Shown piece by piece: positions 37,332-46,845 of a DNA stretch of 64,000 nt. Below the pieces are notes generated by a model. That model did not search any database, was not told where the DNA came from, and saw only the letters and a program-made list of their open reading frames with translations. The translations under genes and the position numbers were made by a program. Position 1 is the stretch's first letter. Each line of letters begins with the position of its first letter. The stretch is from Streptococcus varani (GTDB lineage Bacteria; Bacillota; Bacilli; Lactobacillales; Streptococcaceae), in NCBI RefSeq assembly GCF_001375655.1, contig NZ_CTEN01000002.1:434001-498000 (forward strand), given 5' to 3'.

Positions 37332-37766
37332 TCAAGTTTCCACCATACTCAGATATTCAACCTTGATACACTTGTTCATGACAATATCATTCCTACCAGC
37401 TTGTCGCAAGATTTCCTCTGCTTCTTGGCTTTCTAAGCCCAGTTGTGCCCAGAAAATATCTGCATCTGTTTCTAGAAAATCACTTGCTACATCCGGCAAA
37501 AATTCAGAACGTCTAAAAACATTGACAATATCCATATGAACAGGCACATCTTGCAGTGAAAAATAGACTGTTTGTCCCAAAATCTCTTGTCCAGTTAATT
37601 TGGGATTAACCGGAATGATGGTATAACCAGCTTCTTGCATGAATTTTGAAACACGGTAGGCTACTGTCTCTTCACGATCAGACAAACCAACCACTGCAAT
37701 AGTCTTGGCATTTTTGAGATAGTCAAACATCACATCTTGACTGGGGTTTTGAAATGTATAAGTCAT
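37332..37766 (-). CDS. CoA-binding domain protein (YccU type)
   Basis: A small 144-residue soluble protein with a Rossmann CoA-binding fold like that of succinyl-CoA synthetase alpha: IAVVGLSDREETVAYRVSKFM, then IIPVNPKLTGQEILG and VNVFRRSEFLP. Function in this family is not established. AGGAGGCTCCC lies before the ATG. Flanked by a family A element downstream and the divergent TetR-controlled ABC operon upstream. Confidence 0.85.
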   Translation of the reverse strand: MTYTFQNPSQDVMFDYLKNAKTIAVVGLSDREETVAYRVSKFMQEAGYTIIPVNPKLTGQEILGQTVYFSLQDVPVHMDIVNVFRRSEFLPDVASDFLETDADIFWAQLGLESQEAEEILRQAGRNDIVMNKCIKVEYLSMVET

Positions 37767-37848
37767 GGGAGCCTCCTAATTCGTCTCTAGTTTCAGTATA
37801 GCATAATTTCTCTGGATTGACTTTTTCTTCATTTAGTTATATCTGCAC

Positions 37849-37877
37849 TTGACAAGTGAGTGATTACTCACTATAAT
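37849..37877 (+). promoter_or_regulatory. Consensus promoter of the ABC exporter/TetR operon
   Basis: TTGACA (37849-37854), 17-bp spacer, TATAAT (37872-37877): a perfect sigma-A promoter, as expected of a strong promoter held by a repressor. Confidence 0.92.
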
Positions 37878-37903
37878 ACAGGATAGGTGAGTATCCACTC
37901 ACC
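37855..37903 (+). promoter_or_regulatory. Two palindromic operators, probable TetR-family binding sites
   Basis: GTGAGTGATTACTCAC (37856-37871) fills the spacer between -35 and -10. GGTGAGTATCCACTCACC (37886-37903) lies at the transcription start. Both share GTGAGT-N4-ACTCAC. The repressor is probably the TetR protein encoded by the third gene of the same operon. Confidence 0.85.
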
Positions 37904-37920
37904 TTCAAAAAGGAGCCCTT

Positions 37921-38643
37921 ATGGAAAAATTATTGGATTTACAAAATATCACTAAATATTTCGGAAAGCAACTGGTTCTTAAAAATATAAATTTCGATCT
38001 ATCTACTGGGCAAATTATCGGTCTCATTGGTCCTTCTGGTGCTGGAAAATCAACCATGATTAAAACTATGCTGGGGATGGAAAAGGCTGATGAGGGCTTA
38101 GCTTTGGTACTGAATCACCATATGCCAAACCGTCACATTCTAGGACAAATAGGATATATGGCTCAGTCAGATGCCCTTTATGAAAAATTGACAGGTCTAG
38201 AAAATCTAACTTTTTTCGCTACGATGAAAGGCATAAAGAAAAAAGATATTACTGACAGTATCCAGCATATTGCCCAAGTCGTCGATCTAAGTAAAGACCT
38301 TCATAAGTCTGTTTCGAATTATTCAGGAGGAATGAAACGTCGCTTGTCTTTGGCAATTGCTCTGATAGGAAATCCCAAACTCCTTATTCTGGATGAACCG
38401 ACAGTGGGTATAGACCCTGCTTTACGACGCAAGATTTGGCAAGAGTTAACTCATTTGAAAAATAGTGGCATGGGTATTTTAATCACAACCCATGTGATGG
38501 ATGAAGCTGAATTAACAGATAAGGTTGGCTTATTGCTGAACGGTCAAATTATGGCTTTCGGCAGCCCCAAGAACCTCAAGACCAGATATGCTGTCAGCAG
38601 CATTGAAGATGTCTTCTTAAAAGCAGAGGGAGAATTGCTATGA
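37921..38643 (+). CDS. ABC exporter ATPase (ABC-2 / drug-type)
   Basis: 240-residue ATPase with Walker A GPSGAGKS (about 38-45), signature YSGGMKRRLSLA, Walker B LLILDEPTVGIDP and switch His in ITTHVMDEAE, the pattern of DrrA/CcmA-type exporters. AAGGAG precedes the ATG. It overlaps the permease gene by 4 bp (ATGA), so the two are coupled. Substrate unknown; the TetR regulator in the operon suggests induction by a toxic or lipophilic compound. Confidence 0.92.
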   Translation: MEKLLDLQNITKYFGKQLVLKNINFDLSTGQIIGLIGPSGAGKSTMIKTMLGMEKADEGLALVLNHHMPNRHILGQIGYMAQSDALYEKLTGLENLTFFATMKGIKKKDITDSIQHIAQVVDLSKDLHKSVSNYSGGMKRRLSLAIALIGNPKLLILDEPTVGIDPALRRKIWQELTHLKNSGMGILITTHVMDEAELTDKVGLLLNGQIMAFGSPKNLKTRYAVSSIEDVFLKAEGELL

Positions 38644-39803
38644 AAATGCTAGCTATTTCACAAAAGGTACTAATGGAGCTATTTCGAGATAAGCGGACTC
38701 TTCTTCTACTATTTATCGCTCCTATCTTAATTATGAGTCTGATGAATGCCGCCTTTTCTGCAGATACCGCAACGAGTATACGCATTGCTACCGTTTCTGT
38801 ACCTGATGAGCTTGCACAGTCCATGAGTGACCTAGAAAAGGTAAGCATCCAAGCCTACAAAGTTGAGAAAGAGGCTCAGCAAGCCTTACAAAATGAAAAA
38901 GTTGATGCTATTCTGATTTACAGCGAACCAGGCGATTATGCTGTTACCTATGCTAATACAGATCCCAGCAAAACTAAAATGACCCGCCAGGTTATAAAAA
39001 CTAGCATCAAACAGGCACAATTCCAAGAACTGATGGATGGTCTCAAATTCAGCCAAAGAAACAGACTACTAACCTCGGAAGCCACTCAACATCAAACAAT
39101 TACAGGACAAGATAAGCAACAAGCAGAGCAGACTGACAAGATTGTCACTCCTGAAGATGATACCGAATTGTCCGAATCCTATATCTACGGAAGCAACGAT
39201 TCCAATTTTTTTACAAAAATGATGCCCATTTTAATGAGTTTCTTTGTCTTCTTCTTTGTCTTCCTCATCTCAGGGATGGCTCTTTTAAAAGAACGCACCT
39301 CTGGAACACTTGACCGTCTATTAGCCACACCAGTCAAACGCTCCGAAATCGTTTTTGGTTATATGTTGCCTTATAGCCTTCTTGCAACTCTTCAAACCGT
39401 TGTCATCGTCCTATCTACCATCTGGCTATTTGATTTAGAAATTAAGGGTAGTCTGGGAGATGTCATCCTAGTGAATATACTCTTTGCTTTGGTTGCTCTC
39501 TCCTTTGGTCTTCTCCTATCTACTCTCACGCACTCTGAATTTCAGATGATGCAGTTTATTCCCCTTATCATCATACCGCAATTCTTTTTCTCAGGTATTA
39601 TTTCACTTGATTCTATGGCTGGATGGTTGCAAAATCTTGGAAAATTTATACCTCTCCACTATGCTGGTCACGCCTTGTCAAAAATTGTTCTAAATGGCAC
39701 CAGCATCCTCAATCTTGGTTCAGACCTACTAATCCTCTTCCTTTTCTTGATTAGCTTAACCATTCTGAATATTATTGGGTTGAAACGTTACCGTAAGGTA
39801 TAA
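38640..39803 (+). CDS. ABC-2 type exporter permease
   Basis: 387 residues: one membrane segment near 20-40, a large extracytoplasmic loop (about 45-190, Gln/Lys/Thr-rich), then five membrane segments in the C-terminal half with the family motif LLKERTSGTLDRLLATPVKRSEI between. This matches YhgE/YfiM-like ABC-2 permeases that function as dimers with the ATPase encoded just upstream. Followed after 21 bp by the TetR gene. Confidence 0.92.
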   Translation: MKMLAISQKVLMELFRDKRTLLLLFIAPILIMSLMNAAFSADTATSIRIATVSVPDELAQSMSDLEKVSIQAYKVEKEAQQALQNEKVDAILIYSEPGDYAVTYANTDPSKTKMTRQVIKTSIKQAQFQELMDGLKFSQRNRLLTSEATQHQTITGQDKQQAEQTDKIVTPEDDTELSESYIYGSNDSNFFTKMMPILMSFFVFFFVFLISGMALLKERTSGTLDRLLATPVKRSEIVFGYMLPYSLLATLQTVVIVLSTIWLFDLEIKGSLGDVILVNILFALVALSFGLLLSTLTHSEFQMMQFIPLIIIPQFFFSGIISLDSMAGWLQNLGKFIPLHYAGHALSKIVLNGTSILNLGSDLLILFLFLISLTILNIIGLKRYRKV

Positions 39804-39824
39804 GTACTAAAAACAGGAGAAAAA

Positions 39825-40466
39825 ATGGAAAATAAAACTATTTTATACAACTATCAAGATTGGTTACAGGTCCACGAAATACCAGCGGGAAAGAAGAAAA
39901 CCTTACTGGCCGCTACTCAACTCTTCTCCCAACAAGGATACAATGGCACCTCCACTGCTCAAATTGCAGAAAAAGCTGGTGTTAGTCAAGCCACTATTTT
40001 TAAGTATTTCAAAACAAAAAGCGACCTTTTATCCGAAATAATGAAGCCCATGATTCCGGAATTAAAAAAAGAATTCTTACCAAAATTGCAAGCCTATCAG
40101 ACACTAGATGAGGCTGTTCACTTTATCATTAAAAATCGTTTTCACTTTTTGACACAAAATGCAGATTTCATAAAGATTTTGATACAGGAAGTTTTGGTTA
40201 ACCCAGATTTTCGCCAAACGTTATTAACCAACTTTAAAGAAGTTGCCGCTGAGGATTATATTCTTCAGATGAAAGTGCTCTTTCATCAGGCCCCTGAAGC
40301 TGATTTTTCAGATAAGACAATAGAAACCTTACGTTCTTGTGCCGGAATCTTCTTTGCTTATTTTACCCAACGCTTTATCTTCAATATTCCAACTCAATCC
40401 GAGAAAGAAGATTTGGAACTGATTGAACAACAAATTTTATCCTTGTTAAAGTTCAAAGAGGATTAA
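39825..40466 (+). CDS. TetR-family transcriptional regulator
   Basis: 213 residues with an N-terminal HTH at about 25-70 (AATQLFSQQGYNGTSTAQIA then KAGVSQATIFKYFKTKSDLL) and a helical ligand-binding domain. The HTH is preceded by about 25 residues more than usual. AGGAG precedes the ATG. As the last gene of the exporter operon it probably represses the operon's own promoter through the two GTGAGT-N4-ACTCAC palindromes; this is inference from arrangement. Confidence 0.9.
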   Translation: MENKTILYNYQDWLQVHEIPAGKKKTLLAATQLFSQQGYNGTSTAQIAEKAGVSQATIFKYFKTKSDLLSEIMKPMIPELKKEFLPKLQAYQTLDEAVHFIIKNRFHFLTQNADFIKILIQEVLVNPDFRQTLLTNFKEVAAEDYILQMKVLFHQAPEADFSDKTIETLRSCAGIFFAYFTQRFIFNIPTQSEKEDLELIEQQILSLLKFKED

Positions 40467-40469
40467 CAA

Positions 40470-40555
40470 TAAATGAAGCAAAGTGACATAGATATACCTT
40501 GTGGTAAGTAAGAAGCTTTAACAAAGGATACTGTTGATGTTCAAAGAGCATAAGA
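40470..40555 (+). repeat. Family B dispersed repeat, copy 4
   Basis: Core ATGAAGCAAAGTGACATAGA, then TATACCTTGTGGTAAGTAAG and AAGCTTTAAC, with GTTCAAAGAGCATAAG at the end. It lies between the TetR gene and the IS. Confidence 0.5.
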
Positions 40556-40611
40556 ATAAAGCTTGTGAAACTCAAATCCCATTCAATCTTTGAAAGATTC
40601 AATACTCAAAA

Positions 40612-42362
40612 AAAGAGGCTGGGCAAAAAGTAGCTTCAAATAAAACCACACGGTGATTTCTGTCTTGAAAACAATCAAGATGAAAAAATCACTGTGTGGT
40701 TTTTGAGTATGTGAAGTTTTAGAGGCTAGATTCTTGGACGGCTCGATTGCCTCTGACATGAACCCTGCGCACGCCAAAAACACTCTTTAATCGGCCAAAA
40801 ACGGGTTCAACATCGATTTTCCGTTTGGCATAGATTCGAGAGCCTTCTTCGCTATGTAATTCTTCCTTGATGAGTTCTTTAAAGTAATTCCAAGTTGGAT
40901 TGTAATGGATTTGTTTCTGGCGACCACTTTCTGTTTTGGAAAGTTTTTCTAACTCTTCTGTGCCTTGTATGTTATCCGCCTCATAGATTTTAAAGTCACG
41001 TTTAAATCCGTACTTGTCAGTTCGACGAGAGTAATTCTTAAAGGAATAAACAACTCCGTCTGGTTTAATAAACTGATCTGTCTCTTCAAGGTAGTCCCAA
41101 TTATTTGGATTAGTAGGACTGTTCTTATATTTCTTCGTCAATTCCTTCTGGTACATACCATAGGGAATCAGAGGGGTCTTCTCCAACTCATCAATGATAA
41201 AACTATAATTCTCCTCACTGCCATAACCGGCATCGGCGACAATATTTTGGAACAAGTCTAAGGTTTGAATCGATTGGAGAAAGGGTTTTAGAGTTCTGGT
41301 GTCCGTTGGATTTGAAAAAATATCGTAGGCAAGTACATATTGACCATTGGTGGCAGCTTGAACATTATAGCCAGGTTTGAGCTGGCCATTCATCATATGG
41401 TCTTCTTTCATTCGCATAAAGGTGGCATCATGGTCCGTTTTGGAGAAAGAGTTACGCTCTTCTAGAATCTCTCTAGCCTCCTCATAGCGCTGTTTACGAG
41501 GAATGTAATCTCTTCTCAACTGGTTGCGCAGTTTCTTGATGCGACGTCGTTTCTGTTTATTAATAGAACCACCCTTGATAACTTTGGGTTCCTCAGAAAT
41601 AGCCTTCTCAACTTCAGCTAAGGCTTCCGCAGTTTTTTCAAGCAATTCTTCCAAACCTTGGCTGGTTTCGCATTCTTCTTTAGACAGAGCTAGGTTTACC
41701 CCCTCTTGAACCAGCTGGTCATAGAGTTCTGAGATTTTCCCATTTAGGGCATCTTCATATTTATCAACAGCTCTTTTCCAAGTGAAAGAGTAGAGATTAG
41801 CATCAGCTTCTAGCTTGGTGCCATCGATAAAGAGAGCCTCGTCTTCAATCATGCCATTTTCACGCATGAGGAGGGTGAAGTAAATAAAGGCAGTCTTAAT
41901 CAGGTTGTTGGCATGCTTACTGGAACGAAAATTATTGATGGTTTTGTAGCTGACGTAGGTATCCTGGCTCAACCATTTCATGGGAATGACTTCCTCATTC
42001 ATCTGAACCATTTTGCGACCAGAAAAGACCTGACGAGCGTAGGCGAAGAGCGTCATCTTCATGAGCATAGCCGGATGGAAGGCAGGACGGCCAGTGTGTG
42101 ATTTATCTTCCAATAAAACATGATTAGGGATACTGTCCACAAAAAGACTGATCAATCTAACTTCATGATTCATAGGAATATCGTAGGCAAGATTTAGTTC
42201 CAAACTGAGTTGATTTGTGTTATACTCTTTATACATGATCATGGCTTTCTAGTTGTTTTGTCGTTATTATAATTATAAACCATGACATAGGGAAACGAGC
42301 ATCTCCAACTGCGGAAATGCTCGTTTTTTCTATTCTGAAGCTACTTTTTGCCCAGCCTCTTT
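40612..42362 (-). mobile_element. IS1182-type IS, intact (about 1.75 kb)
   Basis: Inverted ends: AAAGAGGCTGGGCAAAAAGT at the left and its complement ACTTTTTGCCCAGCCTCTTT at the right. Encodes a full transposase on the minus strand. Inside the left end a hairpin (AAACCACAC/GTGTGGTTT around 40637-40703) can act as transcript end. A related end-like sequence (TTTTTGTCCAACCTCTATTT) lies just outside at about 42378-42398, perhaps from an older element. Confidence 0.9.
40719..42242 (-). CDS. IS1182-family transposase
   Basis: 507-residue transposase starting MIMYKEYNTNQLSLELNL, with the N-terminal DUF772-like block (GRPAFHPAMLMKMTLFAYA), the catalytic region FIDGTKLEADANLYSF and NIVADAGYGSEENY, and the C-terminal DDE-type end IDVEPVFGRLKSVFGVRRVH. 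The reading frame is complete, so the element may be active. A derivative lacking about 780 bp of this gene lies near 22 kb. Confidence 0.92.
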   Translation of the reverse strand: MIMYKEYNTNQLSLELNLAYDIPMNHEVRLISLFVDSIPNHVLLEDKSHTGRPAFHPAMLMKMTLFAYARQVFSGRKMVQMNEEVIPMKWLSQDTYVSYKTINNFRSSKHANNLIKTAFIYFTLLMRENGMIEDEALFIDGTKLEADANLYSFTWKRAVDKYEDALNGKISELYDQLVQEGVNLALSKEECETSQGLEELLEKTAEALAEVEKAISEEPKVIKGGSINKQKRRRIKKLRNQLRRDYIPRKQRYEEAREILEERNSFSKTDHDATFMRMKEDHMMNGQLKPGYNVQAATNGQYVLAYDIFSNPTDTRTLKPFLQSIQTLDLFQNIVADAGYGSEENYSFIIDELEKTPLIPYGMYQKELTKKYKNSPTNPNNWDYLEETDQFIKPDGVVYSFKNYSRRTDKYGFKRDFKIYEADNIQGTEELEKLSKTESGRQKQIHYNPTWNYFKELIKEELHSEEGSRIYAKRKIDVEPVFGRLKSVFGVRRVHVRGNRAVQESSL

Positions 42363-42418
42363 TTCTGTGTTCTCGAATTTTTGTCCAACCTCTATTTTTA
42401 GACTTCTATTAAGTCATT

Positions 42419-43270
42419 TCAGGAATGCTTGGAAATCTCCTCGGAGCTTAACATTCGATTGATATGAATGGCAAGGTAAGCAATTTCCTCTTTGCTAATT
42501 TTCTTCGAATATACTAATTCTAACTGATCTTTTATCAAGAAAGATATTTCTGTGGCTCTTGGATATAGTTGTACAATTTGTTCAAACAATTGATTTGAGT
42601 CATCTAGCATTTTATCATTGAAGAAACGCTCAGCGAAGAATTTCAAATGGGTAATAAATCGTTGGTAATGGACACTTGTATTGTCCAATTCTGAACTTAT
42701 ACTATACCTAATTATGCTATTCACAGTTGCGATGAGTTTGGCATAGTTCATTCCATCCGCCTTCATCTCAGCAGAGCTTTGAGCATTGATGATATGAAAA
42801 GCGACATTAGCAGCTTCTTCTTCAGGCAAGACTAAACCAAATTCTCTCTTAATCAATTTTAAAGCGTATAAACCAATCTTAAACTCTTGGGGATAAAAAT
42901 TCTTAATTTCCCAAAAGACGCGATTGGTCACATTAATATTGCTCTTATACCGTTCGATAGCAAAATTCAAGTGATCACTGAGCATAAAATAAATACTTGG
43001 ATTTAGACTACAACCCAACCTATCTTCGGCCTCCAAAATGACTTGCCTAGATAATTCCAGCAACTCAGCTGGAATGGATTCCAAAATGGTCAGATATTCT
43101 TTTAACTCAGAATTTTTCAGAGGAATAAAGGTTTGATTAATATTATCACTATCCACATTATCTCCGACTTTTTTACCGTAGCCAATTCCTTTTCCAAAGA
43201 GAATGAACTCACTTTGATCATCATTAACCACCAGAATCGCATTCGCATTCAAAGGTTTCTTTATTTTCAC
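42419..43270 (-). CDS. licT: BglG/LicT-family transcriptional antiterminator
   Basis: Binds RAT RNA to stop early termination of the bgl operon when the beta-glucoside PTS is active. The 283-residue protein has an N-terminal RNA-binding CAT domain (1-55) and two PRD domains with regulatory histidines (for example in DHLNFAIERYKSNI and AYLAIHINRML). It is the third gene after the EIIBCA and GH1 genes, 11 bp after the GH1 stop. Its RNA target is visible upstream of the EII gene. Confidence 0.92.
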   Translation of the reverse strand: MKIKKPLNANAILVVNDDQSEFILFGKGIGYGKKVGDNVDSDNINQTFIPLKNSELKEYLTILESIPAELLELSRQVILEAEDRLGCSLNPSIYFMLSDHLNFAIERYKSNINVTNRVFWEIKNFYPQEFKIGLYALKLIKREFGLVLPEEEAANVAFHIINAQSSAEMKADGMNYAKLIATVNSIIRYSISSELDNTSVHYQRFITHLKFFAERFFNDKMLDDSNQLFEQIVQLYPRATEISFLIKDQLELVYSKKISKEEIAYLAIHINRMLSSEEISKHS

Positions 43271-43281
43271 TTTGAAATCTC

Positions 43282-44748
<1,467 letters not shown>

Positions 44749-46587
44749 CTATTCAAGTGTTAGCAATGTTTCAAATTGTTTAACATTTGTTTTGTCTGTC
44801 ACTGTAAATTTCAAGTTACTTGGCTTGGTAAAGAGCATCATGGTGGTTGTATCAAAACCAGCCTCAACAATTCTATCTACATCAAAGATGACTAATAAAT
44901 CACCACGTTTGATTTTCTGGCCTTCCTTGACCAAAACGTCAAAGAATTTACCTTCCAAGTTGACAGTGTTGATACCAATGTGAATCAAGATTTCAACCCC
45001 ATCTTCAGTTAGCAGACCAAGGGCATGTTTTGTTTTATAAACCATCTTGACTTCAGCATCAACAGGAGCATATAGTTCTCCTTTGCTTGGTTTGACGGCA
45101 ATTCCATCTCCTAATAGTTTACCAGAAAATACTTCGTCACTGACATTTTCAAGTGGAACAACAGTGCCTTCTAAGGGAGTATCAAATCTTTTTGAATCAG
45201 CAGCCGTGTCAACTGTTTCATTATCCTCTACAGTTATTGCCTCTACTTCTGGCTCTTTCCAGAGAACAAAGGTTGCAGCAAAGGAAACAGCGAAGGAGAT
45301 AACAAGACCAATGACAGCATTGCGGAAGTTATTTGGCAAAGTTTCAGAGATAAAGCTAGACAAGGTTGCCAGACCTGGACCAACTGCTACATAGGCTTCA
45401 ACCGCCATCAATCCAAGCGATGCACCGCCGATGAAACTACCAATCATAACCCCATAAAGAACACGTCTGTGAAGGATAGTCACCCCATAGAGGGCTGGTT
45501 CTGTAATACCAAAGAGGGCAGAAACACCAGAAGATAGAGCCGTTGAACGCAGTTCCTTATCTTTGGAGCGAATTGCAACAGCAAAGTTGGCACCAGATTC
45601 AGAAATATTATGGGCAAGAGAAGCTGCATTGTAAATGATTTCTTTTCCAGTCTCTCCAAGGGCAGTGATGACGTATGGAATCATGGCCTTGTGCATACCT
45701 GTCACCACCATGAAGGGCAAGAAGGAAGCAAGAATAGCTACCGCAATCCAGCCAAACTTAGCGAAGAGGAACATCACTACTGATGCAAAACCTTGACCAA
45801 AGTTGAAACCAAGCGGACCAAGGATGAAGAGAGTCAATGGAACTGTAATCAACATACTGAACATTGGAACAAAGAATACACGCAAAACTTTCGGTGTGAT
45901 TTTCGTAAAGAATTTTTCAAGATATGAGTATGTAAATACAGTCAGGATTGCTGGGAATACTAAGTAGGTATAGTTTATATTTGTGATGCTGACGCCAAAT
46001 AATTGAGCTCCCTCTCCCAACATGGTTGCCAAGTCAGGTGTCAAGAGTGTGGCAACTGTTGCGGTAGCCACTAACTGATTGGATTTCAATTTCTTAGCGG
46101 TTGTTGCAGCCACAAGAAGGGGCAAGAAACGAAGTGGAGCATCCCCGATAAAGTTCAAAATCATGTAGGTTTGACTGGTTTTATCTAGGATACCAAACAA
46201 GGCAGAAATCATCAAGAATGATTTAAGAATACCACCACCAGCGATGGCCGGAATTAATGGTTGGAAAATGGATACTAAGTAATCTAGGATGGTTGCACCG
46301 ATAGAGAGTTTTTTCCCATCTTGGCTGGAAGCATCGCCCGTACGACCAGCAACTAATTTCTCAATTTCATTATACACTTCTACCACTGAGTTCCCAATAA
46401 TGATTTGCGTTTGAACATTTTGAACAACTCCCAGCACACCGGACAGCTTTTTCAATGCTTCCAGATTGGCCTTGCTATCATCCACAAGGTTGAAGCGTAA
46501 GCGAGTGGAGCAATGCTCAAATTGGGCAATGTTGGTACTTCCGCCAATCTGCTCTACAATATCTATTGCTAATTTATGTACATCCAT
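44749..46587 (-). CDS. bglP: PTS beta-glucoside-specific EIIBCA component
   Basis: Membrane sugar permease that phosphorylates beta-glucosides (such as salicin, arbutin or esculin) on entry. The 612-residue protein has an N-terminal EIIB domain with the phosphocysteine C26 (EHCSTRLRF), an EIIC membrane domain (about 105-440), a linker, and a C-terminal EIIA domain with the phosphohistidine in HIGINTVNLEG. AGGAGG precedes the ATG. First gene of the operon, controlled by the cre site and RAT/terminator upstream. Confidence 0.95.
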   Translation of the reverse strand: MDVHKLAIDIVEQIGGSTNIAQFEHCSTRLRFNLVDDSKANLEALKKLSGVLGVVQNVQTQIIIGNSVVEVYNEIEKLVAGRTGDASSQDGKKLSIGATILDYLVSIFQPLIPAIAGGGILKSFLMISALFGILDKTSQTYMILNFIGDAPLRFLPLLVAATTAKKLKSNQLVATATVATLLTPDLATMLGEGAQLFGVSITNINYTYLVFPAILTVFTYSYLEKFFTKITPKVLRVFFVPMFSMLITVPLTLFILGPLGFNFGQGFASVVMFLFAKFGWIAVAILASFLPFMVVTGMHKAMIPYVITALGETGKEIIYNAASLAHNISESGANFAVAIRSKDKELRSTALSSGVSALFGITEPALYGVTILHRRVLYGVMIGSFIGGASLGLMAVEAYVAVGPGLATLSSFISETLPNNFRNAVIGLVISFAVSFAATFVLWKEPEVEAITVEDNETVDTAADSKRFDTPLEGTVVPLENVSDEVFSGKLLGDGIAVKPSKGELYAPVDAEVKMVYKTKHALGLLTEDGVEILIHIGINTVNLEGKFFDVLVKEGQKIKRGDLLVIFDVDRIVEAGFDTTTMMLFTKPSNLKFTVTDKTNVKQFETLLTLE

Positions 46588-46620
46588 TGTACAACCTCCT
46601 AAATTTGGTCACGTCCTGGA

Positions 46621-46703
46621 AAAGAAAAAACCGAACTAAACCCAAAATACCCATTGATATTCTCGGTTTAATTCGGTTATGCCTGCTTGACCAGTTACAT
46701 GCC
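46621..46703 (-). promoter_or_regulatory. RAT antiterminator overlapping the bgl terminator
   Basis: On the minus strand GGCATGTAACTGGTCAAGCA then GGCATAACC (46674-46703) matches the LicT/BglG RAT pattern. It overlaps the 5' arm of a terminator: AACCGAATTAAACC and GGTTTAGTTCGGTT (46629-46678, one mismatch) followed by a T-run. Antiterminator binding to RAT would block the terminator. Confidence 0.9.
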
Positions 46704-46723
46704 ATTTATTTAATTATGATTTC

Positions 46724-46754
46724 ATTCTAGCACAGTTTTTTGTAAGCGTCAACA
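46724..46754 (-). promoter_or_regulatory. Promoter and cre site of the bgl PTS operon
   Basis: On the minus strand -35 TTGACG (46747-46752), 17-bp spacer, -10 TAGAAT (46724-46729). TGTAAGCGTCAACA (46741-46754) fits the cre consensus and covers the -35 box, so CcpA should repress. Confidence 0.82.
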
Positions 46755-46795
46755 AATTTTTAACATTTCAACCTATAATCTACTGATAGATAAAA

Positions 46796-46839
46796 AAACG
46801 ATTGAGGGAGACTGCTAAGAGCCTCCCAATCAATCGTTG
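46796..46839 (-). terminator. Terminator of polA
   Basis: AACGATTGA and TCAATCGTT close a stem that also pairs GGGAG with CTCCC; T-run on the minus strand. Lies 7 bp past the polA stop. Confidence 0.88.
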
Positions 46840-46845
46840 TTTACC

